The notes beneath the pieces were generated by a model. It was given only the letters and a program-made list of their open reading frames with translations, did no database searches and was not told the origin of the DNA. From an uncultured Acidobacteriota bacterium (GTDB lineage: Bacteria > Acidobacteriota > Terriglobia > Terriglobales > Acidobacteriaceae): a stretch of 5,312 nt of DNA. This document shows positions 1 to 4,462 of this stretch, one piece after another. The stretch is from positions 1 to 5,312 of the forward strand of contig CAILBQ010000120.1 in assembly GCA_903832475.1 (NCBI GenBank). The letters are read 5' to 3'. Position 1 is the stretch's first letter. The number at the start of each line of letters is the position of its first letter. The position numbers and the translations under genes are program-made.

Positions 1-321
1 ATACACCGTCTTGCTGCTCAAATCCGGATGACCGGCCACCGCGGCATTCAGCTTGTCCACGTACGCCTGGTGATGCTTGTCATGGTGCAGATGCATGGTC
101 TCCGCATCGAAGGAGGGCTCCAGTGCGTCGTACCCATACGGCAGCGGAGGCAGAGTAAACGGACCCGTCGGCGCAGCAGCCGGCGCCGCAGCAGCCTGCC
201 CGTCCAAGCCATCGGACGAATCAAATTCCAAACCACGCGCACGAGCCTCTGCCCGCGCCCCGCCCAGCAGCAAAACACTCATCAGCCCACTCATCTGTTG
301 CAAAGCCGTTCTACGATTCAT
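1..321 (-). CDS. Exported Fe/Mn superoxide dismutase (N-terminal part, cut by the window edge)
   Basis: Superoxide dismutases of this family convert superoxide to hydrogen peroxide and oxygen. Seen here are 107 residues starting at ATG 321-319, after a strong GGAGG 7 nt upstream. Residues 1-28 form an export signal: Arg3-Arg4, then a hydrophobic stretch around 13-22 and Ala-x-Ala cleavage candidates ending at Ala24 or Ala28. The RR followed by TALQ resembles a Tat signal, although the usual Phe is Ala. Residues 43-51 are an Ala/Pro-rich linker. From 55 on the text matches the family N-terminus (FTLPPLPYGYDALEP, then HLHHDKHHQAYV). His79, the first His of HHDKHH, sits where the first metal ligand lies; the other three ligands are off the window, so iron versus manganese cannot be decided. 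Family assignment is firm; a periplasmic location is inferred. It is divergent from the dehydratase gene at 482. Confidence 0.93.
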   Translation of the reverse strand, partial: MNRRTALQQMSGLMSVLLLGGARAEARARGLEFDSSDGLDGQAAAAPAAAPTGPFTLPPLPYGYDALEPSFDAETMHLHHDKHHQAYVDKLNAAVAGHPDLSSKTVY

Positions 322-481
322 TGGGAAGCCTCCTCCGGTATGTGTTCTGATCTTCGCCGATCTCGCAACCGGCTGGCCGAGAAAATCACGCGAATTCAAC
401 GCAATGTTGACCCCATTCCCAGCCTATCCCGCGCATGGAACAGGCCGGCATCGCCGCGACTCCCTATCGTAAGCTGAAAAC
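322..481. other. Divergent intergenic region between superoxide dismutase and dehydratase
   Basis: These 160 bases must hold the promoters for both outward-facing genes. Toward the right I see TTGACC at 407-412 (close to a -35 box), but no -10 match at a normal distance from it. TAAGCT at 470-475 fits the loose TANNNT -10 pattern and ends 6 nt before ATG 482. Toward the left I see no convincing -35/-10 pair. No clear operator palindrome is visible. Confidence 0.4.
329..336 (-). promoter_or_regulatory. Ribosome binding site of the superoxide dismutase gene
   Basis: On the minus strand this reads GGAGGAGG, and the GGAGG nearest the gene lies 7 nt before ATG 321-319. It supports that start and shows that this organism uses classical Shine-Dalgarno sites for some genes. 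Confidence 0.8.
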
Positions 482-1447
482 ATGCAATTACCCAACCTCC
501 AGGAGATTGAGGCCGCCCAGGCCATCGTCTACCGCACCATGCCGCCCACGCCACAATACACGTGGCCGCTTCTGAACCAGCGCCTGGGCACCCCGGTTTG
601 GATCAAGCACGAAAACCATACCCCCGTCGGCGCCTTCAAATTGCGCGGTGGCCTGGTCTATGTCACCTGGCTCAAAGAAACCATCCCCGGTCTGACGACA
701 TTGGTCGCCGCAACTCGCGGCAATCATGGTCAGGGCGTCGCCATGGCCGCTCGCCAGCTCGGTCTCAAATCTGTCATCGTCGTTCCTCTCGGCAACAGCA
801 AAGAGAAAAACCGCGCCATGCAAGCCCAGGGCGCGCAACTGATCGAGCACGGCCAGGACTTCCAGGAATCGCTCGAGTATTCCCGCTCTCTGGCTTCCCT
901 TCCCGGCCACGCCATGGTCGAGTCCATGCACCCCTGCCTGGTGCAAGGCACAGCCACCTACGCCCTCGAATTTCTCAAGGCAGCACCTCCACTTAAGACC
1001 GTTTACGTGCCCATCGGACTGGGCTCTTCCATCTGCGGCATATCTGCCGCCCGCAACGCCCTTGGCCTCGCCACCGAGATCGTCGGCGTTGTCGCTTCCG
1101 AATCTCCCTCGTACGCCGTATCCTTCCGCGAACACCGCGTCGTCGAAGTCCCCTCCACCACCCGCCTCGCCGACGGCCTTGCCTGCCGGCTGCCCAATGC
1201 CGACGCCATGAGCGTCATCTGGGCCAACGTCGCTCGCATCGTCGAAGTATCCGACGCCGAGATCGCCTCCGCCATGCGCGCCTACTACGAAGACACTCAC
1301 AACCTCGCCGAAGGCGCAGCCGCCGCAGCCCTGGCCGGCGCCATGCAGGAACGCGCAACCCTCGACAGCGCTCCCATCGGCATCATCCTCACCGGCGGCA
1401 ACATCGACCGCGACCTGTATCGCGAAGTCCTGGAGGAGCGGCTTTGA
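482..1447 (+). CDS. PLP-dependent serine/threonine dehydratase-like enzyme
   Basis: This is a 321-residue fold-type II PLP enzyme. Family members deaminate hydroxy-amino acids such as threonine or serine to 2-oxo acids and ammonia in the cytoplasm. Visible motifs: the PLP-lysine segment PVGAFKLRGG with Lys53; the cofactor/substrate loop TRGNHGQG at 78-85; a phosphate-binding glycine loop GLGSSICG at 179-186; and the C-terminal TGGNID at 304-309, with Thr304 where many relatives have Ser or Cys near the pyridine nitrogen. There is no C-terminal ACT regulatory domain, so it resembles the short, degradative enzymes rather than biosynthetic IlvA. The glycine loop differs from the GGGGL of TdcB, so the substrate may differ (another hydroxy-amino acid, or a racemase activity); the exact reaction is not established. 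No Shine-Dalgarno precedes ATG 482, the first start in frame with the conserved N-terminus. It overlaps the next gene by 4 nt. Confidence 0.9.
   Translation: MQLPNLQEIEAAQAIVYRTMPPTPQYTWPLLNQRLGTPVWIKHENHTPVGAFKLRGGLVYVTWLKETIPGLTTLVAATRGNHGQGVAMAARQLGLKSVIVVPLGNSKEKNRAMQAQGAQLIEHGQDFQESLEYSRSLASLPGHAMVESMHPCLVQGTATYALEFLKAAPPLKTVYVPIGLGSSICGISAARNALGLATEIVGVVASESPSYAVSFREHRVVEVPSTTRLADGLACRLPNADAMSVIWANVARIVEVSDAEIASAMRAYYEDTHNLAEGAAAAALAGAMQERATLDSAPIGIILTGGNIDRDLYREVLEERL
1432..1438 (+). promoter_or_regulatory. Ribosome binding site deciding the TTG start at 1444
   Basis: GGAGGAG ends 5 nt before TTG 1444-1446, inside the last codons of the dehydratase gene. No in-frame ATG lies before the conserved Cys motif of the thioesterase, so this site fixes TTG 1444 as the start and points to coupled translation. 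Confidence 0.8.
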
Positions 1448-1872
1448 CTCCGGACGCCGATTCCCTCACCCCGCTCTTCCACGGCGCGCAGAACCACTGC
1501 TTCGGCTGCGGCCCGGAAAACCCCCACGGCCTGCGCCTCAAATTCTCGGTAGCTGAAGACCTCACCGTCGTCTGCGATGCCATTGCCACCGAGTTCTACG
1601 AAGGCCCTCCCGGCTATCTCCACGGCGGCATCATCGCCACCCTGCTCGACGAAGCCATGAGCAAAGCCAACCGCGCCCGCGGCGTCACCGCCATGACCCG
1701 CCACATGAGCGTCGACTACCTGCGTCCCGTTCCCTCCAACACCCCCATTCGCATCCTGGGACACGTTACCCGCAGCGAAGGCCGCAAGCACTGGACCACC
1801 GCAGAGATCCAAAGCCGCGAAGGCAAGACCCTCGCCAAAGCGACCGGTCTGTTCATCGCCATTCACGTCTGA
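1444..1872 (+). CDS. PaaI-type hotdog-fold thioesterase
   Basis: This 142-residue protein belongs to the 4HBT/PaaI hotdog thioesterases, which hydrolyse acyl-CoA-type thioesters in the cytoplasm, usually as dimers or tetramers. Evidence: CFGCGPENPHGLRLKF at 19-34, a signature of one PaaI-like subgroup (Cys19 and Cys22), and GYLHGG at 57-62 followed by LLDEAMS at 67-73. His60, the Gly pair and Asp69 match the spacing of the active-site HGG and Asp of E. coli PaaI. The length is typical for a single hotdog domain. It starts at TTG inside the TTGA that also ends the dehydratase gene, with a strong ribosome binding site, so the two are very probably one operon with coupled translation. Why a dehydratase and a thioesterase are paired is unknown; clearing of an acyl-CoA made from the 2-oxo acid product is one guess. 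Substrate not identifiable from sequence. Confidence 0.9.
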   Translation: MTPDADSLTPLFHGAQNHCFGCGPENPHGLRLKFSVAEDLTVVCDAIATEFYEGPPGYLHGGIIATLLDEAMSKANRARGVTAMTRHMSVDYLRPVPSNTPIRILGHVTRSEGRKHWTTAEIQSREGKTLAKATGLFIAIHV

Positions 1873-1885
1873 TACCGCTTCGGTA
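1873..1885 (+). terminator. Small hairpin directly after the thioesterase stop codon
   Basis: TACCG (1873-1877) and CGGTA (1881-1885) can pair around a 3-nt loop, immediately after TGA 1870-1872. The stem is only 5 bp and no T-run follows, so it is a weak terminator candidate. Confidence 0.2.
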
Positions 1886-1993
1886 CACGCCCCGCGGTAA
1901 CCTTCCCCGTTCCATGTCACCCGGTCGGTGGATGGTGTGGCTCAGCCGGGGGATTGGTATTTTCAAGGCTTTCCAGCACACTCGTTCTCACAG

Positions 1994-2020
1994 GGAATCA
2001 GGAATCAACCCATTCCATTC
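1994..2020. repeat. Tandem GGAATCA pair followed by tandem CATTC pair
   Basis: GGAATCA occurs twice back to back (1994-2000, 2001-2007); after three bases CATTC occurs twice back to back (2011-2015, 2016-2020). GGAAT 2001-2005 and ATTCC 2012-2016 are inverted copies. The two-plus-two arrangement could be a protein-binding site, but no known operator is recognised. Confidence 0.45.
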
Positions 2021-2059
2021 AAGGGGAGTGAGCCTCCAACGAGAGCGCTCCTCCTCTGC

Positions 2060-2097
2060 CCTCGTTTTCCCTCGGCCTTCGTGGTCGCGAAGTTCAA
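2060..2097. repeat. Degenerate CCTCG/CTTCG repeat with a CCTTCGTGG copy
   Basis: CCTCG at 2060-2064, CCTCG at 2070-2074 and CTTCG at 2077-2081 are spaced 10 and 7 bases apart and end in CCTTCGTGG (2076-2084), with TTCAA following at 2093-2097. The block CCTTCGTGGTTCAA recurs uninterrupted at 5222-5235. CTTCG 2077-2081 and CGAAG 2088-2092 can also form a 5-bp hairpin. Confidence 0.4.
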
Positions 2098-2171
2098 ACC
2101 CCTTTCAAAATCTCCATCGATCTCCACACAGCAGGTCGGCGTCTCCTCAGGTGCAGGCAGCCTCGCGCTTA

Positions 2172-2177
2172 TAGAAT
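2172..2177 (+). promoter_or_regulatory. -10-like box immediately upstream of recQ
   Basis: TAGAAT differs from TATAAT at one position and ends 6 nt before GTG 2184. A start of transcription at the usual 6-8 nt downstream would fall on or next to the start codon, giving a leaderless mRNA. No recognisable -35 lies 17 nt upstream (TCAGGT at 2149-2154), so the call is tentative. Confidence 0.3.
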
Positions 2178-2183
2178 GAAGAA

Positions 2184-4274
2184 GTGCCCGCCTCCGCCGT
2201 AGCCATCCCCCAATCAGCCGATTCTTCCTCGCTGCGGGACCTCCTTCGCCGGCATTTTGGCTTTGCCTCTTTCCGCACCAACCAGGAAGCCGTCTGCCGC
2301 GCCGCCGTCGACGGCGAAGACCTCCTCCTCGTCATGCCCACCGGCTCCGGAAAATCCCTCTGCTACCAGCTTCCCGCCATCGCCCGCGGCGGCACCGCCC
2401 TGGTCGTCAGCCCGCTCATCGCCCTGATCGAAGATCAATGCGCCAAGCTCGCCTCTCTCGGATTCAAGGTCGCCCGCATCCACTCCGGCCTCGACCGCGC
2501 CATCAGCCGCCAGGCCTGCGTCGACTACCTCAACGGCTCCCTGAATTTCCTCTTCATTGCTCCAGAACGCCTTCGCGTCCCCGGCTTTCCCGAAATGCTC
2601 GCCAAGCGCAAACCGGCTCTGATCGCCATCGACGAAGCCCATTGCATCTCTCAATGGGGCCACGACTTCCGCCCCGATTACCGCATGCTCGGCCAGTACC
2701 TCCCTGCCCTGCGCCCCGCTCCCGTTTTGGCTCTCACCGCGACGGCCACTCCATCCGTCCAGCGCGACATCCTCGAGCAGCTCGGCCTCACCCAGGCGCG
2801 CAAATTCATTCACGGCTTCCGCCGCAGCAACCTCGCCATCGAAGTCTCCGAAGTCCCCATGCCCATGCGCGGCGATCTGATCTGCGAACTCCTTCAGGAT
2901 CCAGCCCGCCGCCCCGCCATCGTCTACGCTCCCGCCCGCAAACGCGCCGAAGAAATCGCCGTCCAACTCGGCCAGGTCTGCCGCGCCGCCGCCTACCACG
3001 CCGGCCTCCCCGCAGAGATCCGAGAATCCGTTCAGCAGAAGTTTCAGTCCGGACAGCTCGATTGCGTCGTCGCCACCATCGCCTTTGGCATGGGCATCGA
3101 CAAAGCCGACGTGCGTACCGTCATCCATGCAGCCCTCCCTTCGACGCTCGAAGGCTACTACCAGGAAATCGGCCGCGCCGGTCGTGATGGCCTGCCCAGC
3201 AGCGCGATTCTGATACACTCTTGGGCCGACCAGCGTACCCACGACTTCTTCCTCAAACGCGACTACCCGCCCATCGACGACGTGCACAAGGTCTTCAACG
3301 CACTCGGCGCCGACCCGCGTTCGCTCGACGAAATCCGCGCCTCGCTGGCCTCCAGCCCGACCACCCTGCACATCGACGAAGAAACCTTCGCCAAAGCCAT
3401 CGAAAAGCTCTTCATCCACGGCGGCGCCAACGTCGACTACAACAACAACGCCACTCGCGGCGCGACCACCTGGACCAAGCCCTACACCCGCCAGTCCGAC
3501 TACCGCCGCAATCAGCTTGAGCTCGTCCAGAAATACGTCGACGGCCACCAATGCCGCATGGCCGCCCTTGTCCTCCACTTCGGCGACCTCGCCGACGGTA
3601 AGGTCCGCTGCGGCCTCTGCGACTTCTGCCATCCCACCGGCTCGTCCGCTCGGCAGCGCCCCGCCACCCGCGGCGAAATCGAAGACATGCAGGCCATCCT
3701 CGACAGCCTGCGCGGCATTCCCGGCAAGTCCATCGGCCGCCTGCTGAAAGAAGTGCCTGGCGACCTCACCCGCAAGCAGCTCGACACCTACCTCGCCGCT
3801 CTCGCCAAGGCCGAGTTGGTTTCCGTCGAAGACGCCGAATGGATCAAGGAAGGCGAAACCATCCTCTTCCGCCGTGTCTCCCTGCTCTCCAACGGCCAGG
3901 AGCCCGAAGCCGCCCTCGCCCTCCAGTTCCAGCTCCCCGCCGACATGCCTCCCGCGAAAGGCTCACGCACCGCCCGCCCATTCTCCTCCAAAGGCGTCTC
4001 ACGCTCCGCCGCCCCTGAATCGGAACCCATCCAGCTCTCAGCAGCCAGTCAGCAACTTGAACAGGCATTGAAAGCCTGGCGCACTGTCACCGCCAAAAAG
4101 CTCGGCATGCCGCCCTTCATCGTCTTATTCGACCGCACTCTCCGCGCCATCGCCCATAGCTGTCCCACCACCCCCAATCAGCTTCTCGAAGTGCCCGGCA
4201 TGGGTCCCGCCAAGGTAGAAAAGCACGGCGCCGAAATCCTCGCCGTCTGTCACCAGGCCTCCACTCAATCCTGA
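2184..4274 (+). CDS. recQ: RecQ-family ATP-dependent 3'-5' DNA helicase
   Basis: RecQ helicases unwind DNA during recombination, repair and restart of stalled forks. The 696 residues exceed the 609 of E. coli RecQ. In order: Q-motif-like segment FASFRTNQ (27-34); Walker A PTGSGKS (52-58); DEAH (150-153) followed by the aromatic-rich loop SQWGHDFRPDY (156-166); TATATP (185-190); motif VI QEIGRAGRDG (327-336). An extra segment of about 70 residues (about 360-440) follows. The zinc module has Cys457, 476, 479 and 482, spaced as in E. coli. A winged-helix-like region (about 498-567) is poorly conserved, then comes a Pro/Ser/Ala-rich linker (about 568-620) and a C-terminal HRDC DNA-binding domain (about 622-690). 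TAG 2172-2174 blocks any earlier in-frame start, so GTG 2184 is the most upstream possible; it lacks a normal Shine-Dalgarno. The reading frame is intact. The gene appears to stand alone. Confidence 0.95.
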   Translation: MPASAVAIPQSADSSSLRDLLRRHFGFASFRTNQEAVCRAAVDGEDLLLVMPTGSGKSLCYQLPAIARGGTALVVSPLIALIEDQCAKLASLGFKVARIHSGLDRAISRQACVDYLNGSLNFLFIAPERLRVPGFPEMLAKRKPALIAIDEAHCISQWGHDFRPDYRMLGQYLPALRPAPVLALTATATPSVQRDILEQLGLTQARKFIHGFRRSNLAIEVSEVPMPMRGDLICELLQDPARRPAIVYAPARKRAEEIAVQLGQVCRAAAYHAGLPAEIRESVQQKFQSGQLDCVVATIAFGMGIDKADVRTVIHAALPSTLEGYYQEIGRAGRDGLPSSAILIHSWADQRTHDFFLKRDYPPIDDVHKVFNALGADPRSLDEIRASLASSPTTLHIDEETFAKAIEKLFIHGGANVDYNNNATRGATTWTKPYTRQSDYRRNQLELVQKYVDGHQCRMAALVLHFGDLADGKVRCGLCDFCHPTGSSARQRPATRGEIEDMQAILDSLRGIPGKSIGRLLKEVPGDLTRKQLDTYLAALAKAELVSVEDAEWIKEGETILFRRVSLLSNGQEPEAALALQFQLPADMPPAKGSRTARPFSSKGVSRSAAPESEPIQLSAASQQLEQALKAWRTVTAKKLGMPPFIVLFDRTLRAIAHSCPTTPNQLLEVPGMGPAKVEKHGAEILAVCHQASTQS

Positions 4275-4320
4275 GCTGCACCGGAAAAGAAATCCGAAAT
4301 TAGGAAATAAATTCAGGGGC

Positions 4321-4358
4321 TCCCATCCTTGACCGCGCGTTTGCTTTCAAGGGTGGGA
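4321..4358. repeat. 12-bp intergenic hairpin downstream of recQ, possibly a dispersed repeat
   Basis: TCCCATCCTTGA (4321-4332) pairs with TCAAGGGTGGGA (4347-4358) over 12 positions, one of them G-U, around a 14-nt loop. It begins 46 nt after the recQ stop. No T-run follows on either strand, so it is not a classical intrinsic terminator, though it could help end or protect the recQ transcript. The CCCATCCTT / AAGGGTGGG arms, including the same mismatch, resemble an intergenic palindrome I recall as frequent in acidobacterial genomes; this is memory, not a search. Confidence 0.6.
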
Positions 4359-4436
4359 ACTAAGATCATGAAAGCCTATCCTCGCGCCTCTCCGACAAAT
4401 TCAAACCGAAGCGACTATGTGCTGACCGAATAGGTC

Positions 4437-4442
4437 TATACT
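4437..4442 (+). promoter_or_regulatory. -10 box candidate for the secreted-protein gene
   Basis: TATACT matches TATAAT at five of six positions and lies 20 nt before ATG 4463, which would give a leader of about 14 nt containing the GGAGG site. No good -35 is seen 16-18 nt upstream (around 4413-4420). Confidence 0.4.
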
Positions 4443-4452
4443 TGCCGTCATC

Positions 4453-4457
4453 GGAGG
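4453..4457 (+). promoter_or_regulatory. Ribosome binding site deciding the ATG start at 4463
   Basis: GGAGG lies 5 nt before ATG 4463. The same frame is open back to a TTG at 4442, but that start has no ribosome binding site and would put charged residues ahead of the signal peptide, so ATG 4463 is preferred. Confidence 0.8.
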
Positions 4458-4462
4458 CTTTC

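Larger units (their letters stand above)
1873..2183. other. 311-bp intergenic region before recQ
   Basis: No convincing gene is present. Two open frames on the plus strand (from 1914 and 1928) give Ser/Pro/Arg-rich text without family resemblance, lack a good ribosome binding site, and base use here is less strongly GC3-biased than in the real genes. The region holds a tandem/inverted repeat cluster at 1994-2020, an 8-bp palindrome GAGCGCTC at 2043-2050, a degenerate CCTCG/CTTCG repeat at 2060-2097, a spaced ATCTCCA pair at 2112-2128, and a -10-like box at 2172-2177 just before recQ. Confidence 0.6.

Noticed and set aside
28..477. Two overlapping plus-strand open frames (from 28 and from 77)
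   Set aside because: They overlap the superoxide dismutase gene on the opposite strand, and their Arg/Ser-rich translations are typical shadow frames.
488..1300. 270-codon open frame on the minus strand
   Set aside because: Antisense shadow of the dehydratase; low-complexity Gly/Asp-rich translation, no family resemblance.
1297..1920. 207-codon open frame on the minus strand
   Set aside because: Antisense to the dehydratase end and the thioesterase, both of which are well supported.
1914..2179. Plus-strand frames of 83-86 codons before recQ
   Set aside because: No ribosome binding site, no domain-like pattern, and unlike the codon use of neighbouring genes; treated as intergenic.
2214..3632. 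472-codon open frame on the minus strand
   Set aside because: It lies wholly antisense to recQ, gives Gly/Ala/Val/Asp-rich text without motifs, and is explained by the strong GC3 bias of recQ.
4424..4436. GACC/GGTC inverted repeat just before the -10 candidate
   Set aside because: Only 4 bp per arm; expected by chance and no known operator matches.
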